NCBI RefSeq assembly: GCF_036663835.1
Contig: NZ_JAXOJT010000001.1
Span: 2,108,001 to 2,172,000, forward strand
Reading direction: 5' to 3'
DNA length: 64,000 nt
Origin: Sphingomonas sp. LT1P40
Lineage (GTDB): Bacteria > Pseudomonadota > Alphaproteobacteria > Sphingomonadales > Sphingomonadaceae
The notes below the pieces were generated by a model that saw only the letters and a list, made by a program, of their open reading frames with translations, did not search any database and was not told where the DNA came from. A program made the position numbers and the translations under genes. This document shows positions 15,170 to 24,700 of the stretch, one piece after another. Every line of letters starts with the position of its first letter. Within the stretch, counting starts at the first letter, position 1.

Positions 15170-15250
15170 CGTCACCCCGGCGAAAGCTGGGGTCTCCAGC
15201 CGCAAGCGCACGGCCCGTGACGCGAGACCCCGGCTTTCGCCGGGGTGACG
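15170..15250. repeat. Intergenic inverted repeat after dps
   Basis: 27-base arms at 15170-15196 and 15224-15250 (cgtcaccccggcgaaagc... and its complement) with a single mismatch. Same family as the repeat at 311-391. It lies between the convergent ends of dps and the aldo/keto reductase gene and marks the border of the accessory carbohydrate locus. Confidence 0.85.
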
Positions 15251-15251
15251 G

Positions 15252-16247
15252 CTATTGTGGTGTGGGCGCGTCCGGACGAATCAGTCCGGCATCCTTGAGG
15301 TGCGACCATAAATCTGCCGGGATCGGGTGCCGCATCAGCGCCAATGCATCATCCACTTGGCTGGGCGTTCCCATCCCCGGCACTACCGAGGCGACCTGTG
15401 GGTGTGCCAGCGGGAATTGCAGCGCTGCGGCGGCGAGCGGGGCGCCGTGCGCGATGCAGATATCCTCGATTGCGCCGACCTGCTCGACGATCGCGGACGG
15501 TGCGGGAGCGTAGTTGAAGTTCGGGATCGCGCCGCTGTGGCGAACGCCTTTCGCCAATATGCCCGAGTTGTACGGCCCGGCAATCACCAGTTGCACACCA
15601 CGCTCGGCGCAAAGCGGCAGCAAGTCGTCGAGCGGTTCCTGCTCCAGCAAGGTATAGCGTCCCGCGAGCATGATCATGTCGATATCGTCCGCCTCCAGCA
15701 TTTCGATACACACCGCCGTCTCGTTCACGCCCAGCCCGATCGCGGCGACAGCGCCTGAATCGCGCAGTTCCCGCATGGCGCGATAGCCACCGTTCAGGAA
15801 TTCGGCGAAGCGGCGGGGATGATCGTCGCCATGCGCGAAGCTGCCGATATCGTGCGCATAGAGGATGTCGATGCGGTCGCGCTGCAACCGCTTCAGGCTC
15901 TCCTCATGCGATCGCATCACCGCGTCATAGCTGTAGTCGAATACACTCTCGTACGGCTCCGGCGTGACGAACGCCTGTCGCACAGCGGACAGGTCGGCAT
16001 CGGGGCGCGGATCGAGCCGCCGCCCGATCTTGGTCGAGATGATCGCGCTGCCATCCGCGTCCAGTTCGGCCAGCGCCGCCCCCAGCCGCTTCTCGCTAAG
16101 GCCAAAGCCGTAATGCGGCGCAGTGTCGAAATAGCGGACGCCAGCATCCCACGCCCGCGCGACCACCTCGTGCGCCTGATCGTCCGGCACCGCACGATAC
16201 AGGTTCCCGATCGAAGCCGCCCCGAACGCCAGATCGCCCAATTGCAT
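15252..16247 (-). CDS. Aldo/keto reductase, D-threo-aldose/L-fucose 1-dehydrogenase-like
   Basis: 331 residues from the ATG at 16247, which overlaps the stop of the GH28 gene (ATGA). Aldo/keto reductase barrel: YFDTAPHYGFGLSEKRLG holds the catalytic Asp and Tyr, STKIGRRL the Lys, and LYAHDIGSF the His region. This DTAPHYG...SE subgroup includes L-fucose, D-threo-aldose and L-galactose dehydrogenases, which oxidise the sugar to its lactone with NAD(P). Context with a pectin-type GH28 suggests L-fucose or L-galactose from pectin side chains, but D-apiose cannot be excluded. Confidence 0.85.
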   Translation of the reverse strand: MQLGDLAFGAASIGNLYRAVPDDQAHEVVARAWDAGVRYFDTAPHYGFGLSEKRLGAALAELDADGSAIISTKIGRRLDPRPDADLSAVRQAFVTPEPYESVFDYSYDAVMRSHEESLKRLQRDRIDILYAHDIGSFAHGDDHPRRFAEFLNGGYRAMRELRDSGAVAAIGLGVNETAVCIEMLEADDIDMIMLAGRYTLLEQEPLDDLLPLCAERGVQLVIAGPYNSGILAKGVRHSGAIPNFNYAPAPSAIVEQVGAIEDICIAHGAPLAAAALQFPLAHPQVASVVPGMGTPSQVDDALALMRHPIPADLWSHLKDAGLIRPDAPTPQ

Positions 16248-17863
16248 CAGAACAGCACCCGCACATCGACGATGGCAATGCCATGGCTGTCCTTTGCCGT
16301 CACTGCCTCGCCGCGTGGCTTGCTCGATGCCAGTTCGTCGATGATCGCACCCTGCACATGCCGCAACGCCACCGTCGGACGGGCGTCGGCCTTGTCCACG
16401 CTGAACCGGCAATCCTTGACGGTCAGACGTTTCGCATGCCGCGCCCAGAGCCCATGCGCGGGCAGAGTCCTGAGATAGCTCACCTCCAGGCTGGTCTCGC
16501 GGCGGTACTCCGGATCGCGTGCCGCCTCCGCCGTCGTGCCGCCGCCGGGCGACGCCACGTCGATGCCACGAAAGGTGACATCCTCGACCGGTCCGTCGGC
16601 GATCCCCTCGACCCCGCAAGGATAGCGGGGGTCGGCGCCGGACACCTGCACATCCTCGAACCGCACCCGCCGGATCGCGCCGATCGTCGTCCCCTTCGGC
16701 GCACGCAGCCGCGCCGCGTGATGCACGAACAGCGGGTGATTGACGGGATCGCGCAGCGTGATGCCGCTCACCACCACATCCTCCATCACCCCGCCATCGA
16801 CGATGCCGATCAGGATGCCGCGGCTGTTGGTGCAGATGCAATCGCTGATCCGCACGTTGCGGAACCCGCCATTAGTCTCGGTCCCCAGCTTGATCCGCCC
16901 CAGCACGCCGGTCTTGTCCGGCGCGCCGTAATCGGACTTGCGATACGTCCCGTCGAGCAGCGATCCCATCAGATAGCCGCTGGTCTTGCAGCCCTGAATC
17001 AGAATGTCCTCGCACCTCACCTTGCGGCCCAGCGCATAGCTGCTCTTGAGCACGATCGCGTCGTCCTTGGGCGCGTTGACGGTGCAGTTGGTGACGCGCA
17101 CGTCGCGGCAACAATCGATGTCGATGCCGTCGCGGTCGGTGTCGATCACCACACCGTCCACCGCCATGTTGCTGCAGCCATGCGCCATGATGCCGAAATG
17201 CCCCGCCTGAAGGATCGTGAAATCCTTCAGCTGCACGTTGCGGCAGTTCATCAGGCCGATCATTTTGTTCGCGCGCCCGACCTGTGCCGCCTCGTTCGGG
17301 TCGCGCAGCATATATTCCTTGGGCGAGATGCCGAGCGCCTTGGCCGATTCCCAGTTATCGCGCTTCCACCAGCGATCCCCCGGCCCTTCGCGGTCGATGC
17401 CCAGACCGTGCAGCATCCCCGGACCGACCACCGCAATGTTTCTCGCGCCATCGGCGTAAATGAGGCTGTTATGGACATGCGTGATCCCGAAATCCTGGAG
17501 CTGTTCCTCCAGATAATTCTCCGGCGGGTCGTAATTGCGCCCATGCACATCGGGGTCCGCTGCCTCGATCACCGCGCCCGCCGACAGCGCCAGCGTGATA
17601 TTGTCGGTCAGCCGGATCGAGAAGCTGAGGTAGCGCCCCGGCGGCACCAACACCACGCCGCCGCCGCGCTTCGCCGCTGCCCGAATCGCGCGGTTGATCG
17701 CGGGGCTGTCGATCGCCTTGCCGTCGCCCTTGGCCCCGTGCTTGCGGACATCCTCGACCCCGCCACCGGCCAGCGCGGATTGTGCCAGTGCCGGACTTCC
17801 GAACAACAGCGCCAACATCCCGAGGGTCGAGCGGCGATCGAGGCTTGCATGCGCATCAAACAT
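16247..17863 (-). CDS. GH28 polygalacturonase-like hydrolase (copy 1)
   Basis: 538 residues, exported: twin-Arg start DRRSTLGMLALLFGSPALAQ suggests a Tat or Sec signal. The mature part is a right-handed beta-helix beginning DVRKHGAKGDGKAIDSPAINRAI. GH28 active-site motifs are DTDRDGIDIDCC and NAPKDDAIVLKS (the Asp pair) and GRIKLGTETNG (RIK). The His of the usual GHG motif is absent; the site reads TSGYLMGS. Predicted to cleave alpha-galacturonosyl links. Close paralogue of 27053-28687. The ATG lies directly against an operator-like motif, leaving no room for a ribosome binding site, so initiation may be leaderless. Confidence 0.9.
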   Translation of the reverse strand: MFDAHASLDRRSTLGMLALLFGSPALAQSALAGGGVEDVRKHGAKGDGKAIDSPAINRAIRAAAKRGGGVVLVPPGRYLSFSIRLTDNITLALSAGAVIEAADPDVHGRNYDPPENYLEEQLQDFGITHVHNSLIYADGARNIAVVGPGMLHGLGIDREGPGDRWWKRDNWESAKALGISPKEYMLRDPNEAAQVGRANKMIGLMNCRNVQLKDFTILQAGHFGIMAHGCSNMAVDGVVIDTDRDGIDIDCCRDVRVTNCTVNAPKDDAIVLKSSYALGRKVRCEDILIQGCKTSGYLMGSLLDGTYRKSDYGAPDKTGVLGRIKLGTETNGGFRNVRISDCICTNSRGILIGIVDGGVMEDVVVSGITLRDPVNHPLFVHHAARLRAPKGTTIGAIRRVRFEDVQVSGADPRYPCGVEGIADGPVEDVTFRGIDVASPGGGTTAEAARDPEYRRETSLEVSYLRTLPAHGLWARHAKRLTVKDCRFSVDKADARPTVALRHVQGAIIDELASSKPRGEAVTAKDSHGIAIVDVRVLF

Positions 17864-17875
17864 AATTCATCATAC
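17862..17875. promoter_or_regulatory. Operator-like motif, type A (GTATGATGAATTAT on minus)
   Basis: AT-rich 14-mer in the gap between the divergent GH28 and SDR genes. On the minus strand it differs by one base from the motif upstream of the second GH28 gene (28712-28725). Similar sites precede the DUF4432 operon, the enolase-family gene and the TonB receptor gene. A GntR (FadR-type) regulator is the likely ligand. Confidence 0.5.
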
Positions 17876-17922
17876 GAATAAGCAAGGCATTGTCCATGCC
17901 GCATCACCCATCAGGAGAGTTT

Positions 17923-18651
17923 ATGGGCCGTCTGGAAGGCAAGATCGCACTGGTGACCGCAGCGGGCCAGGGCATCGGCCGGGCCACCGCCGAGGCATTC
18001 GTCCGCGAAGGCGCGCGTGTCATCGCCACCGACGTTCGGGTCGAGGCATTGGAAGGACTGGAAGGCGCGGAGCACCGCCAGCTCGATGTCACGAACGCCG
18101 ACGCGGTCAAGGCGATCGCCGCAGAATTTCCCGAGTTGAACGTACTCTACAACTGCGCCGGCGTCGTCCATGCCGGGACCATTCTCGATTGCGGCGAAGA
18201 GGACTGGGACTTCGCTTATGCGCTCAACGTTACCGCACAATATCGCATGATCCGCGCCGTGCTGCCGAACATGATCGCGCGCGGCGGCGGGTCGATCATC
18301 AACATGTCCTCGGTGTGTTCCAGCATCAAGGCGGTGCCGAACCGCTTCGCCTATGGCGCGACCAAGGCGGCGGTGATCGGCCTGACCAAATCGGTGGCGA
18401 TCGACTATGTCACCAGCGGTATCCGCTGCAACGCGATCTGCCCCGGCACGGTCGAAACGCCGTCGCTGATCCAGCGGCTGCACGACACCGGCGATTTCGA
18501 CAAGGCCTATGCCGAGTTCACCGCGCGACAGGCGATGGGCCGGTTTGGACGCCCGACCGAACTGGCCGCGCTGGCGGTGTATCTCGCCTCTGACGAAAGC
18601 GCCTTCACCACCGGCACGGTCAGTGTGATCGACGGCGGTTGGGTCAATTGA
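17923..18651 (+). CDS. SDR dehydrogenase, DHRS6/2-keto-3-deoxy-L-fuconate dehydrogenase-like
   Basis: 242 residues from the ATG at 17923, with AGGAGAG upstream. NAD motif [10 protein letters not shown], then the Asp that selects NAD in [20 protein letters not shown]; catalytic Ser in INMSSVCSS and YxxxK in [25 protein letters not shown]. This pattern closely follows human DHRS6 and bacterial 2-keto-3-deoxy-L-fuconate dehydrogenase, which oxidises the C4 hydroxyl of the keto-deoxy sugar acid. Likely role: L-fuconate or L-rhamnonate-type breakdown. Probably co-transcribed with the beta-helix gene 12 bases downstream. Confidence 0.85.
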   Translation: MGRLEGKIALVTAAGQGIGRATAEAFVREGARVIATDVRVEALEGLEGAEHRQLDVTNADAVKAIAAEFPELNVLYNCAGVVHAGTILDCGEEDWDFAYALNVTAQYRMIRAVLPNMIARGGGSIINMSSVCSSIKAVPNRFAYGATKAAVIGLTKSVAIDYVTSGIRCNAICPGTVETPSLIQRLHDTGDFDKAYAEFTARQAMGRFGRPTELAALAVYLASDESAFTTGTVSVIDGGWVN

Positions 18652-18662
18652 GAGAATTTGTC

Positions 18663-20648
18663 ATGATTGCACGCACGCTGGCACTGACTGCCGCTTTGCT
18701 CACCGCCTCATCCGCGTTGGCGCAGACCACGGTGCATGTCGCCCCCGCCGGAGACGACCGCCACGCGGGAACGCTGTCGAAACCCGTCCGCTCGCTGGAG
18801 CGTGCACAGGCGCTGGTCCGCGCGAAGAATGCGAAGGAGGACGTCACCGTCATCCTCGCCAACGGCACCTATAAGCTGACCGCACCGCTGATCTTCCGCA
18901 CCGCCGATGGAGGGCTGAACGGCAAGCGCGTCGAGTGGCGCGCGGCGGCGGGCGCGAAGCCGGTCATTTCCTCGGGCATCAGCGTCACGGGTTTCACGCT
19001 CCACGACCAGAAGGAACGCATCTACGTCGCCGACACGCCGAAGGGGCTGGATACGCGCCAGATCTGGGTCAACGGCACCGTCGCCGAGCGCGCATGGATC
19101 GAGATCAAGGCGGCGGACGTGAAGTTCGGCGTGAGCGGGTTCGAGATCGTCAATCCGAAGCTGGCGTATCTCGACAAGCTCGCCCGCCCCGCCCGGCTGG
19201 AGCTGGAGGCGACCGGATTTTTCACCGACCGCTACTCGCCCGTGAAATCGATCAGCGGCACGACCGTGACGATGCAGCAGCCCGCCTGGGACAACAACAC
19301 CTGGGGCTATGACACGATCACCAAACCGATCTTCCCGGAGGATTCGCGGCTGTTCCTGGTCAACGCGCTGGAGTTCATCGGCAAGACCAACGACTGGCAC
19401 GCGCGCTATCATCAGTGGGTGATCGACCCGCAGGCGGGCAAACTCTATCTGCGCACCGGGATCGACGAGGACATCAAGGATCTCAAGGTCGTCGTCCCCA
19501 CGTTGGAAACGCTCGTGTCGATCAGCGGCACGCCCGCCGCGCCGGTCGAACGGCTCACCTTTCGCGGCCTGACCTTCGCGCACACCTCATGGATGGGGCC
19601 AAGCAAGCCGACCGGCTATGCCAATCAGCAGAGCGGCGCGTTCCTGCACGATGTCTCCCCGATCCGGCCAAAGGACGCGTGGGACAAATGCGGCTGGGGC
19701 TGTGTCGAGTTCGAATCCATGCGCCTGAAATGGCACCAGATGCCCGCCGCCGTGCAGGTCTCCGCCGCACGCGACGTGACGTTCGAGGGCAATGAATTCA
19801 CCCAGCTGGGCCAGATTGCGCTCGGCATCGGCAACGAGCCGACCGCGCATCTGACCGGCGTAGGTCTCGCCACTAGCGGCATCCGCGTGTCGCGCAATCG
19901 CTTCAGCATCCTGAGTGGCGGCGCGATCATGGCGGGCGGCGTGCGCACCGATGCGCATCACCCCACGGACCCCAATCTCATCAACCGCGACCTGACGATC
20001 GAGGACAATGTCGTCGTTACCGTCAGCCAGGACTACAAGGACAACGCCGCGATCCTGACCACATATATCGACGGCGCGAAGATTCGGCACAACGACATCA
20101 GCGATGCGCCATACGACGCGATCGCGGTCGGCTGGGGATGGGGCTATAACGACGCAGGTGGCAACCCGAATTACGAGCAGAACCAGAAGGGCTATGTCCA
20201 CAACCCCAAATTCACGACGCCGACGACGCTGCGCAACACGCTGGTCGAGGGCAACCGCATTCACGGCGTGAAGCTGTGGTACGAGGACGGCGGCGCGATC
20301 TACAACCTTTCCGCCAACCCCAATTCGGTGATCCGCGGCAACCATATCTTCGACATCTCGAACCGCATCGGCATCTATCTGGACGAGGGCAGCAAGCACT
20401 TCACCGTGACCGGGAATGTCGTCGAGACAGGGGGCAAATGGCTGAACATCAACACCGCCGGCAAGATGTATGCGCGCAGGATTTCGACCGACAACCGGGC
20501 GTCGGGCAACTGGCACAATTCAATGTCGACCGGCGGTCGCTGGCTGCCCGAGATCGGCAACGACGCGCGCGGCAATTTCCTGATCCCCGACCGCAACTGG
20601 CCCGCCGAAGCGCGCAAGGTGATCGCGGAAGCGGGGCCGCGCGATTAG
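18663..20648 (+). CDS. Right-handed beta-helix protein, GH141-like
   Basis: 661 residues from the ATG at 18663. Sec signal ARTLALTAALLTASSALAQ. The mature start HVAPAGDDRHAGTLSKPVRS with LERAQALVR, VILANGTYKLTAPLIF and RQIWVNGTVAERAW is the pattern of the large secreted beta-helix proteins that include GH141, a family with fucosidase activity on RG-II. Beta-helix turns follow (FEGNEFTQLGQIAL, SRNRFSILSGGAIM, HNDISDAPYDAIAVGWGWGYN, EGNRIHG, IRGNHIFDISNRIGIYLDE). Assignment to GH141 is by pattern and context, without an alignment. Upstream SDR of fuconate type fits a fucosidase. An inverted repeat follows. Confidence 0.7.
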   Translation: MIARTLALTAALLTASSALAQTTVHVAPAGDDRHAGTLSKPVRSLERAQALVRAKNAKEDVTVILANGTYKLTAPLIFRTADGGLNGKRVEWRAAAGAKPVISSGISVTGFTLHDQKERIYVADTPKGLDTRQIWVNGTVAERAWIEIKAADVKFGVSGFEIVNPKLAYLDKLARPARLELEATGFFTDRYSPVKSISGTTVTMQQPAWDNNTWGYDTITKPIFPEDSRLFLVNALEFIGKTNDWHARYHQWVIDPQAGKLYLRTGIDEDIKDLKVVVPTLETLVSISGTPAAPVERLTFRGLTFAHTSWMGPSKPTGYANQQSGAFLHDVSPIRPKDAWDKCGWGCVEFESMRLKWHQMPAAVQVSAARDVTFEGNEFTQLGQIALGIGNEPTAHLTGVGLATSGIRVSRNRFSILSGGAIMAGGVRTDAHHPTDPNLINRDLTIEDNVVVTVSQDYKDNAAILTTYIDGAKIRHNDISDAPYDAIAVGWGWGYNDAGGNPNYEQNQKGYVHNPKFTTPTTLRNTLVEGNRIHGVKLWYEDGGAIYNLSANPNSVIRGNHIFDISNRIGIYLDEGSKHFTVTGNVVETGGKWLNINTAGKMYARRISTDNRASGNWHNSMSTGGRWLPEIGNDARGNFLIPDRNWPAEARKVIAEAGPRD

Positions 20649-20654
20649 CGATCA

Positions 20655-20780
20655 AATCCTCCCCCGCCAGGGGGAGGTGTCAGCCTCGAGGCTGACGGAG
20701 GGGGCGGATGCCAGACCTCTAGCGATGTGCGTCCTCCCCCTCCGTCGCTTCGCGCCACCTCCCCCTGGCGGGGGAGGATT
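20655..20780. repeat. Long inverted repeat (CCTCCCCCGCCAGGGGGAGG type)
   Basis: Perfect 25-base arms at 20655-20679 and 20756-20780, each itself partly palindromic (CTCCCCC-GCCA-GGGGGAG). An inner pair (gacggaggggg with cccctccgtc) adds a second stem, giving a long cruciform-capable element in the gap before the ThuA-like gene. Confidence 0.85.
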
Positions 20781-20815
20781 ATTCGTTTGCCGGAGTCGAC
20801 ATCGCTGTCATTTGA

Positions 20816-20830
20816 AATAGTATGACTATT
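20816..20830. promoter_or_regulatory. Operator-like palindrome AATAGT-ATG-ACTATT, type B
   Basis: Perfect 6-base half-sites with a 3-base spacer, 30 bases before the ATG of the ThuA-like gene. It resembles the ATTAGTA-type sites upstream of the GH127/RuBisCO-like operon (43059-43072) and the GH140 operon (59924-59937). Candidate binding site of a GntR-family regulator for the ThuA-GH78 operon. Confidence 0.5.
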
Positions 20831-20860
20831 ACTAAAGAACGATAACCGCCGGAGAGAGCG

Positions 20861-21703
20861 ATGATCCTGCGCAGCCTCATTGCCCTTGCCGCCTTGGCCG
20901 GACAGGTCGTCCCTTACGCTCCGCCGCCGCGCGATCCGCGCAACTGGCCGACGCCGGTGATGGACAGTGCGCCGCCCACGCTTCCGAAGCTGAAGGCCGG
21001 CGCAATCCTCGTCTTCTCCAAGACCAACGGTTTCCGCGATCCCGAACAGATTGCTGCCGCCAAAACAGTGCTGACCGACCTCGTCCGCAAACAGCGCCGC
21101 GACGTGTTCGAGACCGAGAATGCCGCCATCATGAGCCCGCGCGATCTCGCCCGCTTCTCGGCAATTGTCTTCAACAGCACGAGCGGTAACATCTTCACGC
21201 CCGATCAGCGCGCTTCCTTCAAGGCGTGGGTCGAGCGCGGCGGCGGGGTCGTGCTGCTCCACGGCGCGGGCGGCGATCCGACCTATGACTGGCGCTGGTG
21301 GCCCGAGACGCTGATCGGCGCGCAGTTCATCGGTCATACCGGGCGACCCAAACAATTTCAGCAGGCGACGATCGACGTGATCGACCGCACCCATCCGGCG
21401 ACCCGCAAGCTGCCCACCAAATGGGTGCGGACCGAGGAATGGTATTCGTTCGATCGCGTGCCAAGCGGCCACGGCACCCGGATTCTGGCGACGGTGGATG
21501 AGACCAGCTACGACCCATTTCCGGAGCGCGTGCGCATGGGTAAGCCGCACCCGATTGTCTGGAGCCGCTGCGTCGGGCGCGGGCGTGTGCTCTTCTCGTC
21601 GCTGGGCCACAAGGCCGAAACCTATGCCGAACCCCTGCACCGCACGCTGATCGACGGCGCGATCCGCTGGGCATCGCGGCGTGAGGGCACGGGCTGCAAC
21701 TGA
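20861..21703 (+). CDS. Secreted ThuA-like domain protein
   Basis: 280 residues with a signal peptide (LRSLIALAALAGQ). The ThuA-like, glutamine-amidotransferase-like fold is shown by AGAILVFSKTNGFRDPEQI, AIVFNSTSGNIFTPDQRASF, WVERGGGVVLLHGAGGDPTYDW, EEWYSFDRVPSG and GRVLFSSLGHKAETY. Members occur in sugar loci and some act on trehalose or keto-sugars, but the chemistry is poorly defined. It starts an operon with the Tat-exported GH78 22 bases downstream, so a role in processing a rhamnoside or oligosaccharide in the periplasm is plausible. Confidence 0.82.
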   Translation: MILRSLIALAALAGQVVPYAPPPRDPRNWPTPVMDSAPPTLPKLKAGAILVFSKTNGFRDPEQIAAAKTVLTDLVRKQRRDVFETENAAIMSPRDLARFSAIVFNSTSGNIFTPDQRASFKAWVERGGGVVLLHGAGGDPTYDWRWWPETLIGAQFIGHTGRPKQFQQATIDVIDRTHPATRKLPTKWVRTEEWYSFDRVPSGHGTRILATVDETSYDPFPERVRMGKPHPIVWSRCVGRGRVLFSSLGHKAETYAEPLHRTLIDGAIRWASRREGTGCN

Positions 21704-21725
21704 ACATCGGGAGGAGGACGTGGCC

Positions 21726-24700
21726 ATGAAGGCGATCGATCGACGACGCATGTTGCAGGGCACCGGCATTGCGGGGGCGGCGCTGGCGTCGCCATCCGCC
21801 GCAACGCTTGCCCCCGGCACGCTGACGGTCACGGACCTCAAGGCACAAGGCCTGACCGACCCGATCGGCGTCGATGACCGCGACGTGCGGCTGTCGTGGC
21901 GCATCGAGAGCCGCGACCGCGCCGTGCGCCAGACGCATTACCGGATCGAGGCGGCGAGCAGCCCGGCGCTGCTCCGCGCCGGCAAGCCCGATCTGTGGGA
22001 CAGTGGCGAAGTCGCCAGCGCCGCGGCGCTGGACATCGCCTGGGTAGGCAAGCCGCTGACCTCGCGCCGCATCGTCCACTGGCGCGTCACCATCCGCGAC
22101 GCTCGGGGCCGCACCGCTACCAGCAAGCCAGCGCGCTGGGAAATGGGCTTACTCGACCCTGCCGATTGGTCGGCCAAATGGATCGCTGCCGAAACCGCCA
22201 TCGCCAAGGCCGACCGCGAGGCCGGTCTTCTCTGGGTGCGCGGCGACCGCTCGAAGGACCAGACTCCGCGCTATTTCCGCCTCGCCTTCGATCTGCCCAA
22301 ATCCGGGCCGGTCACGCTCTATTCCATCTGCAACTTCCCCGCGACGGTCTGGGTCGATGGCCAGCCAATCCATCGCGGCCCCAACCGCGACACGCGATCC
22401 GGCAGCGAACCGATTGCCGTCACCACCCACGACCTGCCCGCCGGGCGTCATGTCGTTGCCGTGGCGGTGAAGGACCCGCGCGGCTTCAACGCCCGCAAAA
22501 TCCACGAATGCGCCACCGCGCTGATGATCCGCACGGGTGATGCGCGCATCACGACCAAAGGCGCCCGCACCGCGCTCCACGCCCCCGATGGCTGGCAGGC
22601 GATCGCCTTCGACGACAGCACTTGGCCAGTCGCTGAGCCGTCGAAGTATCAGCTTCAGGCATTCCCGGGCTGCGGTGCATTCCTGCTGCGACGCGGGTTC
22701 ACCGTCACCAAGCCCATCATCCGCGCGCGCCTCTACGCCACCGCGCTCGGCGGGTTCGAGGCGGAGATCAATGGCAAGCGCGTCGGCGATGCGCTGCTGT
22801 CGCCGGAAAGCACCGACTATCGCGATACATTGCTCCACCGCGTTCATGACGTTACCGCGCTCCTGCGGCGGGGCGACAATGCGGTCGGCGCGATGATCAC
22901 CGATGGCTGGTATGGCAGCTTTCACGGTCTCGCCGGGCGCTTTGCTTTCGGCCCGCCACCGCTGCGGCTGCTCGTCCAGCTCGAACTCACCTACGCCGAT
23001 GGCAGTGTCGAGACCATCGCCACCGACGAAAACTGGCAGCTGTCCGAAGCCGCGCCGGTGGTCAAAAGCGAAATCTATTATGGCGAGGATTACGATGCCC
23101 GCCGCGAACAGCCGGGCTGGTCTTCACCCGGCTTCGACGCCGCCGGATGGCGTCCCGCCGAGATCGGCGCGGTCCCACCATGCGCGGTGAAGGCGCACAT
23201 CGCCCCGCCGCTGCGCCGCATCCGCACCGTCCCGCTCAAATCGGTGAAGCAGGTCGGCCCCGACACCTACACGCTCGACTTCGGCCAGAACTTCGCCGGG
23301 TGGGTGCGGATTCTGGCAAAGGGCGATGCCGGCCGCAAGATCACATTGCGCTTCGCCGAAATCCTGAATCCCGACGGTGGCGTGAGTCGCAAGAATCTCC
23401 GCACCGCCGAAGCGTCGAACAGCTACATTTTTCGCGGTGATCCCACCCCCGAAAGCTACGAACCGCACTTCACCTATTTCGGCTTCCGTTATGCCGAACT
23501 GACCGGCCTCGGTCGCGCACCCACCGCCGCCGAGTTCGAGGGCGTCGTCGTCTCCAGCGACCTGGGCGAGACCAGCATCCTGCGCATCGACAACCCGATC
23601 ATCACCGGCCTGTGGCGCAACACCTTGTGGAGCCAGCGCTCCAATTTCTTCGGCATCCCGACCGATTGCCCACAGCGCGACGAGCGGCTGGGCTGGACCG
23701 GCGACGCCAATGTCTTCTGGGACGCCGCCGCATTCAACATGGACGTCGCCGGTTTCACCCGCCGCTATCTGCGCGACATGCGCGACGCACAGGGGCCAAA
23801 GGGGGAGTATTCGGATTACGCCCCATCGGGCTGGCGCGACTACACCCATGGCACAACGCCGGGCTGGGCCGATGCCGGCGTGATCCTGCCATGGACGGTG
23901 TGGCAGCGTTACGGCGACACCGCGATCGTCGGCGAGCATTGGTCGTCGATGACGCGCTATCTCGACTATATCCGCGCGCACAATCCCGACCTGATCTGGC
24001 GCAACAAGCGCGGTTACGATTTCGGCGACTGGGTGGCGTTCGACGCCAAGGAAGCGGGCGACGAAACCACGCCCAAGGCGCTGATCGGCACCGCGATGTG
24101 GAAACGCTCGGCCGAGGCGCTTGCCCAAATGGCGGCGGTGACAGGCCGCAGCGCCGAAGCGAAAACCTATGCCACCCTCGCCACCGATCTCGCCCGCGCG
24201 TTTCAGGCTGGCTTTATCCAGCCGGACGGGACGGTCGGTAACGGATCGCATTGCGGCTATATCCTCGCGCTGCATTTCGGGCTGGTGCCGGACACGCTCC
24301 GCCCCGCCGCCGCCGCAAAGCTCGCCGCCGATATCCGGCGTCGTGGCACGATGATCTCGACCGGCTTTCTCGGCACCCCCTACAGCCTCGATGCGCTGGC
24401 CGACACGGGCCACCAGTCGCTGGTCTATGACCTGCTGCTGCGCACCGCTTTGCCCAGCTGGGGGCATATGATCGTGGCGGGTGCGACGACGATCTGGGAG
24501 CGGTGGAACGCCGACACCAGCAATGCCGAGATGAACTCGTACAATCATTATGCGCTGGGCGCGGTGAACGGCTTCGTATTTCGGCGCATCGCGGGCATCG
24601 ACCCGATAGCACCCGGCTTCGCGCGCTGGCGTTTCAACCCGGTGCTCGACCCGCGCGTGCCGAAGGGCGGCGCGCGCTACCACAGCGCGGTCGGGCGGAT

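Noticed and set aside
16283-17881. Open plus-strand frame of about 530 codons opposite GH28 copy 1
   Set aside because: No recognisable domain and biased His/Arg/Pro content; GH28 motifs are on the minus strand.
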